Assembly (NCBI GenBank): GCA_020746105.1
Contig: CM036617.1
Span: 134,381,845-134,445,844 of the forward strand
DNA from: Trogon surrucura
Lineage: Eukaryota; Chordata; Aves; Trogoniformes; Trogonidae
Direction: 5' to 3'
DNA length: 64,000 nt
Part shown: positions 1 through 11,619 of the stretch, in pieces
How positions within the stretch are numbered: position 1 is the stretch's first letter
Layout of the letters: every line of letters begins with the position of its first letter
Position numbers and translations under genes: made by a program
The notes under the pieces: model-generated
Database searches by the model: none
Seen by the model: only the letters and a program-made list of their open reading frames with translations
What the model was told of the DNA's origin: nothing

Positions 1-222
1 TTCAGGTTGTACATTAGGAAGAATTTCTTTACTGAAAGGGTTGTCAGCCATTGGAACAGGCTGCCCAGGGAGGTGGCTGAGTCACCATCCCTGAAGGTGT
101 TTAAGAGACGGGTGGATGTTGCATTGGGGGACATAGTTTAGTGGATTGATCTGGCTGGGACAAAGGCTGGACTTGATGATCTTCAAGGTCTCTTCCAGCT
201 GAAACTATTCTCTGATTCTATG
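1..222 (+). mobile_element. CR1: CR1 LINE, 3' end fragment
   Basis: The segment reads as the end of CR1 ORF2 plus the 3' UTR: a phrase meaning 'wNRLPrEV' (ggaacaggctgcccagggag), then the typical block ending ggacttgatgatctt, then a tail with an ATTCTATGA unit. It is cut by the left edge of the window. It abuts a minus-strand CR1 immediately to the right, so the two copies stand tail to tail. Confidence 0.9.
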
Positions 223-745
223 AACCTCCCTGGCAGAGCAGGTTCATCTAGAGCAGGTTGCACAGGAATAGCATCCATGTGGGTTTTAAATGTCTCTAGA
301 GATGAAGGCTCTACCACCTTTCTGGGTGGCCTGTTCCAGAGCTCTCACATGCTCAAAGCAAACAAGATTCTCCTCATATTTAGACAGAACTTCCTATGTT
401 CAAGTTTGTGCTCATTACCTCTTTTCCTGGCATTGGGCACCACTGAAAAAAGGCCTGTCCCATCCTCCTGATACCCACCCATTAAATGTTTATAAGCATT
501 GATAAGATTCTCCCTGAGTCTTCTCTTTTCCAGACCCAAATCTCTCAGCCTTTCCTCATAAGAGAGATGTTCTAGTCCCCTAATCATCTTAGTGGTCCTG
601 AGCTGGACTCTCTCCATCAGTTCCCTGTCCTTCTTGAACCAGGTAGCCCAGAACTGGACACAGTACTCCAGATGCAGCCTCACCACTGCAGAGTAGAGAT
701 GAAGGACAATCTCCCTTGACCTGCTTGCCACACTCACTCGCAAGT
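223..745 (-). mobile_element. CR1: CR1 LINE, ORF2 C-terminus and 3' end, inverted
   Basis: Read on the minus strand, an open stretch carries the CR1 ORF2 C-terminal signature: [40 protein letters not shown]. It is followed by degraded 3' UTR. The copy is 5'-truncated and diverged, and the RT domain is absent. The left edge directly follows the tail of the preceding plus-strand CR1. Confidence 0.88.
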
Positions 746-3700
746 CAGAGTTTCCCTGTTGCCAGTTAAGACCATTGCTAGTTGTCCTTTTGCTGTGCAG
801 CTCTGAGAACAATTAGCCTTGTCTTCTCCAGGCTGAAGAGAACCACTTCCAGAAGTTGGCTTATGTATCCCTTGTGCTGTAATGTCAATCCAGTTCACAT
901 GTGAGCTGTGGCGCTTTACAGTAATTTTGGATCAAGAAATGGCAACAATCATCAAATGCACCTCTGCTTCCCCAGATGGTCCAAACTTCAGCCATTCACA
1001 GAAAAGGGGCAAGATACCACTTCATACCAGTATAGTCCCTATACTTCATCCTTAGTGAAATTAACATTGTTAGGGACCAATAACAGGGTAAATCTTCATA
1101 GTCCACATGTCATCTGCAATCTCCTGAAGGAGGAGGCAAGATCTCTCCCATTTTGCTCAAACGATGCTGTCCTCTGCCGCTTGTCTTGCACAAACATGTT
1201 AAACAAAAGAATTGTTTGATCTGGAGCATCTTTTGCACCCTGAGGAACATTCAGGTTAACCTTCCTAGGGCATTGAAACTTTGAGAGACCTCAGCTATAG
1301 AAAAGATGAAACCACAACCCAAATACTGACAAAACCGTTCATGAGCTTTTTTGTGTGTGTGTGTTCCTGTACAGAGTTTTGCACAACTCTTCTTCCTCAA
1401 GGAGATGGTGGAATGACAAATATAGTATAGATGTAGCTATCTGTTAATAAGTACATCAACTGAATTTCCAAATTCAAAACCACAGCCTAGCTACAAAAAA
1501 AAAAAAAAAAGGGAGATTATGTCTGGAAGATCTAAGAAAACCTAGCATTTTGTAAGCAAAATTGACTGGAAAAATCTTGAAAGATGGAAAAAGTTATGTG
1601 TTTAGAAGAAAAACTTGAATTAGCAGAGGAGCTCCTTCAGAGTTTCCTGTTAACAGTACCTATAAAACAACTTTTGTAAAAACAACTAACTGTTTAATAA
1701 CAAAGCATTAAAATTCTCTGATCTCTTTCTCTTAGTACCTTTGAGGACTATATAAAACTACAGGCATGTAGTCTTACAAAATTTATCAGAATAAGTGATT
1801 ATTTTTAATATTAAGAATTAGGGCACACCTAGAATTTATCGCACGTGGAGCATAGTATGCAGGTTTACACAATGGTATTTCATTAGCCAGCAGGTAGTGG
1901 CCACTAAATTCCATATGGTCTGATTCAAAGAGGGTCTAATTCAAATAAGTGTATGGTTAGACTGCCACTGAATGTAAAGCAAGCTCATCCGAAATTTGTT
2001 CTGATGTCCCTACAACGATGCTGTGCAAAACCCTGAATTGAGGAGAATTTGAAACCTTTGCCTTTTATGTTTGTCACATTCCCCTAGTGACTATTTGTGG
2101 ATTCAGGACATCATATTTCATCTATTCTCTCTGCATGTTTGCAGGAGGAGATGCAGAGAAATCATCGCTCTGAAGTATCTGCCATCTGCTAAGATATAAT
2201 GAAGGGGTTTATTAAGTTTTATTTTATCCTTTATAATTCTCATCTCACTTCCGAGTCTGTGTGGCTCAGGATGAAGGAAGATGTACCCATCTGTCTCACC
2301 TGTACAGTACAGATGAAGATCAATCAAGATGAAGTGTCATCAAGAACTGGATGGAACTTCATTGTCTTAATAGACTAACAGTTTAATTTGTGGAAAAATT
2401 GTATTACTAGTCAGCCAATGTAATAGGGTAAAGTTCTAAGACAACCAAAATCGTAATCTATGTGATACATTGTTCAATCTAAATCTTGCCACGTAAATTG
2501 GCTAAACTGTAAATGAAAATAAAGTTGTGCAAATTGCCCCACTTGCCAATCACCTATTTGCAAGTCTCATTTGTAGAGCGAGAACTGACTTCTTCTGATC
2601 CCTAATGGGAAAGCAACCTTGAAACAGTAAAAACAGGATGAGGCTGTGTAAGCAGCTGCAAAGAAAACACCTGTCAAGGGGTCATCCTTGCATTTTGACA
2701 ATGTTTAGTCATGAATGACATCTTTTTGTATTGTTGTTGCCTAAAGGATGGTGAATCAGTTCTGAAAGGAATGCTCTCTTGAGGATGGAAGGCAACAATT
2801 AAATCTTTGAGCTAATTAGTAGAAAAATAGTGTGTATTTAGAGGTGACAGAAAGGCCTTTTGTCCTTGAGGATGTTCAGACCAAACAGGAGCGGAAGTCT
2901 CCTAAACAAAATTTCTCACCTTGAAGATTAGGAGAATGCATAAATCTCATATAGTGTTCAGAAAAAGACAGAAACTCAGCCAAAGGTAAAGGTGCCAGGG
3001 GGAGATCGTGACCACCGACTCAATTCAAGCCAAAGAAATCTTGCCTTCCCACACCTGCAAGAAGCATGCATAGTAATTTGCATGAGAAGTGAGGCTAATT
3101 TAAATGTGTAACTATATTATAATACAAATACCAAAGGCATTTCAGGTTATGTTACACAATGAGAGACACATTTTGGCTACCTCCTGACTCCATCTCATCT
3201 GGACAACCTGGTCTGCAGGGAATAACCATATGAGACCACTACAGTTCTCATGGGCATGCCAGTAGGATTGAATATTTTCCAAACTCTGGCGGCCCCCTTC
3301 CATATTTTCAACAAAAGGACATAATTTGCTTCAGAAGATGGATAATTTCATAAGCATTTAATTTGATCTCAGTATGAATGTTCTTTACATTTTTCCCCCA
3401 TTTTTACCTTGACAGCAACACCTACTGGCAAATCGAGAGAATAGCTGATGTTCTGGTACCTGTAGTGTTGACATCTTGGGGAATGAGAACAGAGGTGTCC
3501 TGAAAAAAAAGCTGGGGTAAAGAAAAGTTTCCTAGGAGAAACTGATGCATGGGTGTGTGCATTTCTACCCGTGTAGAAGGATTCAGCTACTAAGACATTG
3601 TTTGACCAGGTTGCTGGACACAAAGAAAGGCAGTACATTTTCATGGCCTTCTGTATCCTTAGATCTGTGCCCCTCTACATTGGGTATACAAATAGTTATA

Positions 3701-4162
3701 TGTTTATTTCTGTCTATATACATTTACATTGCAATTTTTAGATTCAGCATTGTGTCCCAGGCAGTTGTGTCTCCTGCATCCATACTGTGAGCCTTCTCAG
3801 GCCTCCTGAGCACCACTGGCACCTTCACACTGCCACCAGAGGAGGCCAGAAATACCACATGTGCCATTAGGCTTCACCATCCATTTTGTTTTTCTAGCAA
3901 CTTCAGCAGAAACAACATGCTTGTTAAAATATGGGCCACGTGTCATTCTATTAGAAATCCCACATTTCAGTCGAACTTTCAGTCTGCTTAATTTCCTTTC
4001 TAGTGTGCGGGGAGAGGCTGGGGGAAAGGAGGTAGACAAAATCTGTGTTCGCCCTCCACCCATTCCTGAGCCAACGGATCAGTTCTGCCATGACATTCAC
4101 ATCAAATGTCAACATTTCTGAGACCCCGCTACTACAGTTCACAACAGGCAATGTGCCCTGCT
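746..4162. other. Intergenic, no gene recognised
   Basis: AT-rich sequence with only short, non-homologous open frames. A 17-base A-run lies near 1494-1510. I saw no splice-supported exon, RNA gene or recognisable transposon. Parts may be repeats too old to identify by eye. Confidence 0.5.
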
Positions 4163-4297
4163 TCATCTTTGGAGAATTTCAAAACCCACCTGGATGCGTT
4201 CCTGTGTGATGTGCTTTGGGCAAACCTGCTTTAGCAGCGGGTGATCTCTAGAGGTCTCTTTCAACTCCAACAATTCTGTGATTCTGCGATTCTGTAA
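4163..4297 (+). mobile_element. CR1: CR1 LINE, 3' end fragment
   Basis: The block 'ttcaaaacccacctggatgc' followed by a frame for FLCD-like residues, then 'gatctctagaggtctctttc' and a tail of ATTCTGTG/ATTCTGCG units, is the CR1 3' end. It is heavily 5'-truncated. Confidence 0.85.
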
Positions 4298-6100
4298 CAT
4301 CATATATATAATATCTTCTTATCTTGGTCCTCTGCAATCTCTCTTCCTTCAAGAGCAGGATGTCTGGGAAATCTGAGTTCTTTTAACATAGTCAGGAAGC
4401 TTTACTGTGAATGTTGCTCCTCTGAAGACCAGGTCCTCTGTCTTGAGGCCCCTCTAGTGTATCAACATTTGTCCAAACCCATTGTGAAAAAATGCAGTTT
4501 CATTCCAACTTCACAACACTATCTCTTGTAACTGATGGGATCATTCAAGTTGTCAAATCTGGCCTTGTTACCAAAAACCAGAGTTACTATTTCTTCAGTT
4601 GTCATACATCATGATTCACCTGTTGTGCTGGGAACTAATACTATCAGAGGAACCAGCTACAGAAATCAAATAAAATTATAAAGAACTCAGTTTAGAAGAG
4701 GGTTTCTGAAAACATAATTTGTTCAGCAAGTGAATCAAAACAAAGTGGTACAGATACTTCACAAATAAGTTTTTCAGCTTAATGAGAAGAAAGTAATGTA
4801 AATACTGAAAACAGTAACAGGTGGCCAGCTGTTACAGTGCCGTGTTCCATTCACGCTTTAGTAATCCAATGGTGAGTGTGTGAAGGCCTCATTACGGCTG
4901 CAGGTGGAACCTTGGGATTAAAATCAACTCAGTGCCAAAGGAGCACTGCTTTTGACAAATTCCGTTTTTTAGTAGCCAATCTGCATGTACATTGCAAAGT
5001 TACATATACTGCAAAATAAGGTAAGCAAGATCTGACCTTGACCCTAATTTTCACATGTGGTGGTGAGCTAAACCATCCTGACCTGTGGTTGGTTCTACTT
5101 GTGGAATATTTATTCTTTTTACCACCTTTCTAAGGACAGATTATCTGCAGAGTGCTTTACAGGCCAGACACCTTTAAGAGTTCCCCTGTTAAGATATGAA
5201 CAGAGACATTCTTATAACTCACCCAAGGGAGCCCTGCAAGCTACTGAGCATGTACAATTTGGGAATCATGCCTCAGGGATGCGGATGAGTTTGCTTCTAC
5301 ATGGCAGTGCAACATGGCATAAAAAAAACAGCTCTAGAGACTGAATTGACGTAATGTGCCAGCATAAGGCTGCACTGGAGTTAATTAACCCTGTTGTAAA
5401 GCAGCCTCTCACTGTAAAGCAGTGACTATACCACACTAACACATGCACACAACTCTAGAACTCAAGCTTGTGTCATTCTTCAGCAGAGTGTTCACAGAGA
5501 TTGGCCTTTGAGTGAGCAGGTGAATAAGATTGCTGGCGTGTGAACTGTTGGTTGGACTGAAGAAACAGACTGCGCCTAAATCTTGTGTTAGGCCTCTTAA
5601 CATCATTTGGTTGTAGAACCAAGTGACATGGGCTCTTATCTGTACAATGCTGTCACTTTTCAACAGTTGGGTTTTTCATGTGGTAGTCTTAGAAAATCTT
5701 ATTTTTCATTAGCTTCAACGTTAAAATCTTTGGACATTTTGCAAATATGCTGCATAAGAGAAAGAACTTTTATCCTAGAAGAGAGTGTTGAGAGAAGACA
5801 AAAAAAAAATCTCTTCTTGAATTTCATAGCTGAGACATCTTTCCCTCAGTGGCTTATTGCTAATGATTCTGATTAAGAACTCTCTACATGTTCCTAATAA
5901 CTATGCATGAATGACAGGTTTGAAGAGCATAAAGCAGTACTCTTCCACAAGGATAGCGTATTGTCACCTGGATCGTCACATTTTTGCTCCATAGACCAGC
6001 AGGATCTCACCTGCTGCTAAAGTAGTTCAGATATTTTAATTAATGTTTCCTTAGCATAAAAAGGGTGGGTCACTTACGGGCCAGAACAATGAAGTGCTGG
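4298..6100. other. Intergenic, nothing recognised
   Basis: AT-rich, with short unrelated open frames. No gene, RNA or repeat could be named. The right edge borders the 206-bp dispersed repeat described next. Confidence 0.5.
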
Positions 6101-6327
6101 CCGTGATAGTTTCTGTAAGCCTGTGATAGTTCCTGTAAGCAGTTGGTCAGCAATAATGATGCAAAGGCGAAAACATACCACAGCAGAAGGCCAGAAAGTA
6201 AAAGCAATGGAAAACAAAGTTGCACAAGCTACTTTTTCTGTGGGAAAACAGCAGTTCCAGGGTTTCTTTTTTGGTCAACTCACTTTTCAAGTTTGGGGTG
6301 TGAGTATACTTATTGGATGTACGGCAG
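6101..6327 (+). repeat. Dispersed repeat A, copy 1
   Basis: This segment is repeated in direct orientation at 11620-11825, at roughly 85-90 percent identity by eye. Its first 20 bases (ccgtgatagtttctgtaagc) are themselves repeated in tandem at 6121-6140. It begins TGTGATAG and includes the shared block gttgcacaagctactttttc. No protein homology was recognised. It could be part of an LTR or another interspersed repeat, or a segmental duplication. Confidence 0.7.
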
Positions 6328-6558
6328 ACTCTTTCATGCAGATTCTCCCCCTCTCTCTTGGCACACAGGATCGTTATTCCTTTTGGCCTGCCCCCTTTTC
6401 CAGCTCCACGGATATCACATTTCTGGTTGCTTATTCACTAGGACACTTTTCCTTACGCCCCTCAAATGGAGACTTGCAGCCCCCACATGTTTCTGACTGA
6501 AAGACACAGCCTGAGGGACATAATGTTCAGCAAGTTCACCTATGACACCCTTTGACAA

Positions 6559-6935
6559 CAGGGCTGCCATCAAAAGGGATCTAGACAGGGCTGGTGAAAT
6601 GGGTTGATGGGATCCTTAGGAAGTTTGACATGAGCAAATGCAAAGTCCTGCATCTGGGAAGAACTCCTTGCAATGACACACGTTGGGGACATTCTGTGAT
6701 TCTGTGACTGACCCTCTTCGGAGCATCTGTGCTGAAAAGGCCTCGTGGTCTGTGTAGACAGCAAGCTGAACATGAACCAGCAGTCTGCCCTTGCAGCAAA
6801 GATGGCTAACTGCATCCTGGAATGTATTAAGAGAAACCTAGTCAGTAGATTGAGGGATATTACTATTTCTCTCTACTCAGTGTTTTTTAGCCAGCAGCTA
6901 GAACACTGCATCCAGTTTTGGGTCACCTGTCAACA
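6559..6935 (+). mobile_element. CR1: CR1 LINE, left part of a copy split by another CR1
   Basis: Diverged CR1 ORF2 3' region: 'gggatctagacagggctgg' (DLDRLE-like), 'gcaaagtcctgcatctggg' (KVLHLG), 'gacagcaagctgaacatgaa' (DSKLNMN, just before QQSA), and 'cactgcatccagttttgggt' (HCIQFW). A piece in the middle is missing. The copy resumes at about 7181 after a minus-strand CR1. Confidence 0.85.
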
Positions 6936-7180
6936 CAGAATCATAGAATCATAGAATAACAAGTTGGAAGGAACCTCAAGGATCACCTGGTCCAAATTTT
7001 CTTGGTAAAATCACAGCCTAAGCAAGATGGTCCAGCACCCTGTCCATCTGCATCTTAAATGTCCAATGTTGGGGAACCCACCACTTGGAGAGATTACTCT
7101 AGTGCCTGATTGTTTAATTAGGAAAAACGTTCCAATTGTGCCTAGCTGAAATGTTCCCAGGAGTAACTTGTACCATCTAG
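6936..7180 (-). mobile_element. CR1: CR1 LINE 3' end nested inside another CR1
   Basis: It starts with the inverted tail (agaatcatagaatcatagaa), then the inverted 3' UTR (ggaacctcaaggatcacctg) and the inverted ORF2 end. It interrupts the plus-strand CR1 of 6559-7655 and is therefore the younger insertion. Confidence 0.82.
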
Positions 7181-7655
7181 TACAAAACGATGTTGATAAA
7201 CTGAGGTGAATTCAATAGATGGTCACGGAGAAGGTCAGAGAACTTCAGCACTTGCCCTGTGAGGAGAAGTAGGGGAACCGGCCTTGTTCAGCCTGGGGAA
7301 AAACATTTGGTGGCAACTAATGGCAGCTATAAGGAGATTATAGAGAAGATAGAGACAGGCTATTTGGAGCAGTGGATGGTGGGAGAATGAGAAAGGGTCA
7401 GACATAAACCAAAACAAGAGAGTTTGCACCTGATATAATGAGAAACCTTTTCATTATGAGGTCAGTAAAAGTTTAGATCGTGTTATTTAGAGAAGTTGGA
7501 TAGTCCCTATGATCAGCGAATTTTCAGGACCTGACTGGATAAAGACCTGACCAACCATATCTGAACTCATAGTTGTCCCTGCTTTGAGCAGTGGATTGGA
7601 CCTCATGGCATCTAGAAGTCACTTCCAACCTGAATTATCCTATGATCTCACAATC
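7181..7655 (+). mobile_element. CR1: CR1 LINE, right part of the split copy
   Basis: It continues the plus-strand CR1: 'cttgttcagcctggggaaaa' (the LFSLEK-type block), a degenerate ORF2 end, then 'ggcatctagaagtcacttcc' and a tail with 'ttatcctatgatctcaca'. No intact frame remains. Confidence 0.8.
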
Positions 7656-7914
7656 CTCCTGTCTAGCAGGATGATTCAAGCTCATTCCTTAGAACCGAAG
7701 ACTGGCAAATGCTAATATTTCTTGTCTGGTCTTGTTCCTCATCAGTCTTCCTATATGATCCATGTCCCTTGTTCATCTGTACTATTCAGCCATGTCAGTC
7801 TGCTGCTGTCCTGATTTGCATTTATGTATACTGACATTGACTTAAGCGGGTTTAATGAGCTTTGCACTCAACAATTAATTTGTCCCTTCAATTTCTCTCT
7901 CCTCTGTTCTCTGT
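7656..7914. other. Unassigned, with short repeat B copy 1
   Basis: No gene. Bases 7871-7909 (starting acaattaatttgtcccttca) are nearly repeated at 11401-11440. The copy ends where a CR1 fragment begins. Confidence 0.5.
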
Positions 7915-8070
7915 TCTCCTTATCCACCAAGTGGTCCATCTATCAAATCCACGTCTCTCCAAATTAGAGTTGAGCATGTCATGTGGGACAGTGTCAAATG
8001 CTTTGTACAAATCCAGGTAGATGGTATCAGTTGCTTTTCCTTTAGTGACCAGTACTGTAACTCTGTTGCG
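7915..8070 (-). mobile_element. CR1: CR1 LINE, reverse transcriptase fragment
   Basis: The minus-strand translation contains [20 protein letters not shown], the RT motif A block of CR1 ORF2 with its catalytic aspartate. RFDRW-like and WWIR residues follow. Only about 50 codons remain, and both ends are truncated. Confidence 0.88.
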
Positions 8071-8764
8071 GACATACATTTCTGTTGATATATACATATT
8101 TATTTATACACATAGTATTTTCATTTTACTCTGGAAATATCTTACCACAAAAGAAAGAAATTTAAGGAAAACTATCTATAGCTAGTAGAAGGTATGTTCA
8201 CCACTACTAAACACTGAAAGTTCCTTATCTCATGAATTTACATAGTCTCTGTTTTATATTAGCCAAACTGTACATATCCCATTTTCCATTACTTGTTGAA
8301 ATGAATATATACAATTTTCAACAGACAATCCAGTGCTGCGGCAGTTCAGTCTTTCCCAACTCTTGAATTCCTAAGTTTTATGAGAAAAGTGGGAAAAGGG
8401 TGTTCCTTGCACAGTCTCAGCACAGTACTCCCTCACGGCCTGATCAGAGTCCCCGGGGCTGGGGCCACTGAGTTGGACTCTCTCCCCTGGCCAGGCACCA
8501 GTGACAGTTCTGGGCATGAAAAGAAGTGGTTCTTCTCCTCTCGTACCACTCACTGTATTTTCTCCTGGTATTACCTGGGATTGCTGTTCAGATTTTGTTC
8601 CTACAGAGTGCTATTTATTCTGCCTTGGATGGAGCCTTTGGAAAACTCACTGAACTCAATACTGGAACAAGCAGGGAGCTGAGCTGGATTTGAAAATGGA
8701 CGGGGAGGAGTCCTTCAGGGTTGCTTGACTTCTGCTGCCATCCTCTGGACACAGACAGGATGTA
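8071..8764. other. Intergenic, no gene recognised
   Basis: Bases 8380-8760 are somewhat richer in GC and carry open frames up to 100 codons, without recognisable domains or splice context. The right end passes into telomere-like repeats. Confidence 0.45.
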
Positions 8765-8798
8765 GCTAACCCTAACCCTAACTAACACCTAAGCCTAA
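8765..8798 (+). repeat. Interstitial telomere-like repeat, left part
   Basis: Copies of CCCTAA, two perfect and then degenerate (aacccta, aacacct, aagccta). The array resumes on the far side of the SINE at 8987-9032, so the SINE apparently inserted into it. Confidence 0.85.
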
Positions 8799-8986
8799 AT
8801 CATCATCATAGAATGGCCTGGGCTGGAAGGGACCTCAGAGATCATTTTAATCCAACCTCCCTGTTGTGAGCAGGGACGCCACCTCTCGACTAGGTCAGGC
8901 AACACACGTGAGAACCGAACCGGAATCGAACACGTGACCTTGGTGTTTCAAGCACCACACTCAACCCACTGAGCTAAACCGGCCCA
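8799..8986 (-). mobile_element. tRNA-Ile-like/CR1 composite SINE
   Basis: On the minus strand the element begins GGGCCGGTTTAGCTCAG, a tRNA-like head. An A-box match (TAGCTCAGTGGG) lies at plus positions 8965-8976 and a B-box match (GTTCGATTCC) at 8922-8931. The anticodon arm TGGTG/CACCA has loop CTTGAAA. The flanking arms most resemble tRNA-Ile with an altered anticodon. The 3' half is a CR1 3' end (ggttggattaaaatgatctc) with tail ATTCTATGATGATGAT. A tRNA head plus CR1 tail is the known plan of CR1-mobilised avian SINEs such as TguSINE1. The assignment to that family is by memory and needs alignment. Both Pol III boxes look nearly intact. Confidence 0.82.
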
Positions 8987-9032
8987 TAATCCTAAACCCG
9001 AACCCTAAACCAAACCCTAACTTCAACCCTAG
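8987..9032 (+). repeat. Interstitial telomere-like repeat, right part
   Basis: Degenerate CCCTAA/CCCTAAA units (cctaaacccg, aaccctaaacc, aaaccctaac, aaccctag) in the same orientation as the left part. They continue the array interrupted by the SINE. Confidence 0.83.
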
Positions 9033-9040
9033 AGTTATCC

Positions 9041-9430
9041 CTGGACAGTCCTTCCAGAGATCTACTAACATTTGTGATCTGTGCTTTCTCACGCCCAATC
9101 ATCCTTCACTGAATATCAAGAAGTTCAAATAGAGCCCAGCTCCAAAATATGAAATGCCCAGTGTTTGCTCCCACAGATCATGTGCCAGGAAGGAATGCTA
9201 CTGCTGGCCTGCACCTTTCCTGGTCAGCCCTTCCACAGATCCATTGAAAATGGTGATCTGAGCTTTCTCAGTCTGACAGTCCTTCACTGAATATCTAAAA
9301 TTCCAAAAGGAACCCTGCTCAGAAATTTGGGAGCCTAGTTCTGAAATAGCAAATGTCCAGTGATTGCTCCCACAGAGAAGGTGCCAAGAAGGAATGCTAC
9401 TTCTGGCCTGCCCCTTCCCTGGACAGCACT
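9041..9430 (+). repeat. Tandem repeat, about 180-200 bp unit, two copies plus a start of a third
   Basis: Copy 1 (about 9043-9219) and copy 2 (about 9220-9420) share cccttccacagatc-like starts, the block tccttcactgaatatc, the block gctcccacaga, and ggaatgctact followed by ctggcctgc. A third start, ggacagcactgctact, follows. Divergence and small indels are evident. The repeat lies directly beside the telomere-like array. Confidence 0.75.
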
Positions 9431-10978
9431 GCTACTAAAAATGCTTGGCTTTCATTTGGGCGGAGGAGGACGGGAGCTTTGCTATGACGGCCCTGATTGG
9501 AAAGATGTGTGCAATGAAGCTGGGACCAGTGCGCCCTGAGGAACTGGTTGCCATCATGTGCAACAGCTTTATTCCTTTGGCCCTGGGGCCAGAGACCTGC
9601 CAGTGGCAGAGAAAGGGGAAAGACTTAATGCAAGAAACTTCGCTTTACTGCTCTCTCATAGACCTTGTTAGAGATGGTAAAATGTAATCCAAACAATTTC
9701 AGGAATATCCTTATTTACACAGGAGGTATAATGTATTCTTAGCTGGACTATTAACTGCAGACTACAGTGGCCAGTATCAGATTATTGTGGTGGCTGCAGC
9801 CTGAATATCTGTTTTCTATAAAAGTTAATTTGCACTCATTACCTCTGTGGGTTTGCTTTTTTCGCTGTGCTCCTGGGCAGCCAGAAAGCAACAGGGAGGA
9901 AAAGGACCCGCTGGCTCTTTGTTAGTATTTTTAAGTCATCCAGCCTTGCAGTATTTGAAGAAAACTCTCCTATACTTGCAGAGCTCTCTGTTGCACTGTC
10001 ATTACGATTAACAAGATATCAAGGATTGATATTAAGCAAAGATGACATGATCTGAACTTCAGTATACCACTGCAAAAATCCAGTGCCTGCTAGTGGATGA
10101 ATATGACAGGAATACAAAGAACTGGTGATGGAAACAGCTCCCAATAGAGCTGGAAAGGGAAGTGTAGTAAGACACACTCTGTGTAAGAAGCTGGAGCTGT
10201 AAGCAGAACTAAGAATTCATCTGTTGTTTATTGAGCATTCACACCTTTCCATGTCACCAAATCAGAGCATCGTTCAGAAATTCCACTTCAAGTGGGACTA
10301 TCCCCAACACCACATCAGGTCATTGTGACTTTATCTAGCTAACGGTTGAAAATAGTGATGAAGAACTCCGTTATCTCATACCTGGTCCAGTGCTGCATTA
10401 ACTCCTAGTGAAAACATTTCTCTCAATGTCCAGTCCAAACCTCCCAAATCAGAGTTTGTCAGGGCAATTATTATTATGAGTGGATGAAGACTTGTGCAAA
10501 CACCAGAAGTGTATGACTGTTGAGTGACACAAACTGAGACTATCATCAGTGCAGTAAGTGGAATCCATGCGTAAACATTGACTTTATGCGAGGGTTATCC
10601 ACACAAGAGCACTGCGTTATTTTAGTTAAGGACTTCCCTACAGTGCTAAAGGCTAGGTAGATGTAGATTTTTCTCTCCCCCAAGGTGAGGTACAGAGTAT
10701 GATAAGAGGAATGTAGCAAAAATGTCTCCCTCAGCAACTCAGGGAGACAGAAGTCCTTCCTTGTATGAGGTACAACTATGCTGAGCAGGGCTGGAGGGAG
10801 CTTTTTCCTAACTGATATAACTATGATCCGAACACAGGGGAATGAGATCAGGAAAGTCAAGGCACAGCTAGAACTGAATATGGCAAGAATAATAAGAAGG
10901 GCTTTTAAAGGTACGTTGTTCAGCATAGAAAAATTAAATCAAATGGAATTCCTACCACCATCTCCAACTCTCCCCTCC
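9431..10978. other. Intergenic, no gene recognised
   Basis: Short open frames of 60-126 codons on both strands show no domain, signal or splice context that I can defend. No RNA gene seen. Confidence 0.45.
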
Positions 10979-11310
10979 CTGGAGAAGAGAAGCTTCCCGT
11001 GAGACCTTATTGTGGCCTTTCAATAAATAAAGAGGGTTTATAAGAAAGGCAGAGACTTTTTTTTGCCGTGGCTTATAGTGATAGGACAAGGCACAAGGGC
11101 TTTAAACTGAAAGAGGGTAGAATTAGATGTGACATATAGACGAAATTATTTATGATGAGGGTGGTGAGACACTGGAGCAGGTTGCCCAGAGAAATTGTGG
11201 ATGTCCCATCATTGGAACTGTTCATGGATGGGGCTCCGAGCAAGCTGATCTAGTGGCTTCCAGCGTCCCTTCTCATGTTATCTTTTCCTGTAAATCTGTG
11301 ATTATGCCAT
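10979..11310 (+). mobile_element. CR1: CR1 LINE, 3' fragment
   Basis: It runs from ctggagaagagaagcttcc (LEKRS/LRG block) through 'cttattgtggcctttcaata', 'gtgataggacaaggcac', 'gacactggagcaggttgccc' and 'gctgatctagtggcttccag' to a short degraded tail. The coding frame is broken. Confidence 0.85.
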
Positions 11311-11619
11311 TAGGCCTCAGTTTGGTGGTTTAGAAATTTATTTTATTTTTTTAATTGTGAAAGGAATTTTTCAGGGTGTTTTTTTTATTGTTTTTGACAC
11401 AGCAATTAACCTGTCCCTTCAATTTCTCTCTCCTCTGTTCAGTGTTTTGGGCTTTTTGTGGAATTTTTTTTTTTAATGAAACTAATTTGTCAGGCTGCTG
11501 TTATATTGCTTCCAGCACAGCAGAAGTAGAAGAACATCCTACAACAACTGCAAGAAGAAGGGAATTGAGAACTGCTGATGTGTAGGATTTCAACATGCAA
11601 GATGCTCTTCCAAGAAAGT
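11311..11619. other. Unassigned, with short repeat B copy 2
   Basis: AT-rich. Bases 11401-11440 match 7871-7909. T-runs occur at 11379-11386 and 11465-11474. No gene was recognised. Confidence 0.45.

Noticed and set aside
3797-4166. Overlapping open frames on both strands (71-88 codons)
   Set aside because: Random-looking, mutually overlapping and without homology or splice sites.
8880-8986. A functional tRNA gene
   Set aside because: The tRNA-like head runs straight into a CR1-type tail, the acceptor ends do not pair properly and the anticodon loop is altered. It is a SINE head.
8765-9032. A true chromosome end
   Set aside because: The CCCTAA units are few, degenerate and flanked by ordinary sequence on both sides, so this is an interstitial relic.
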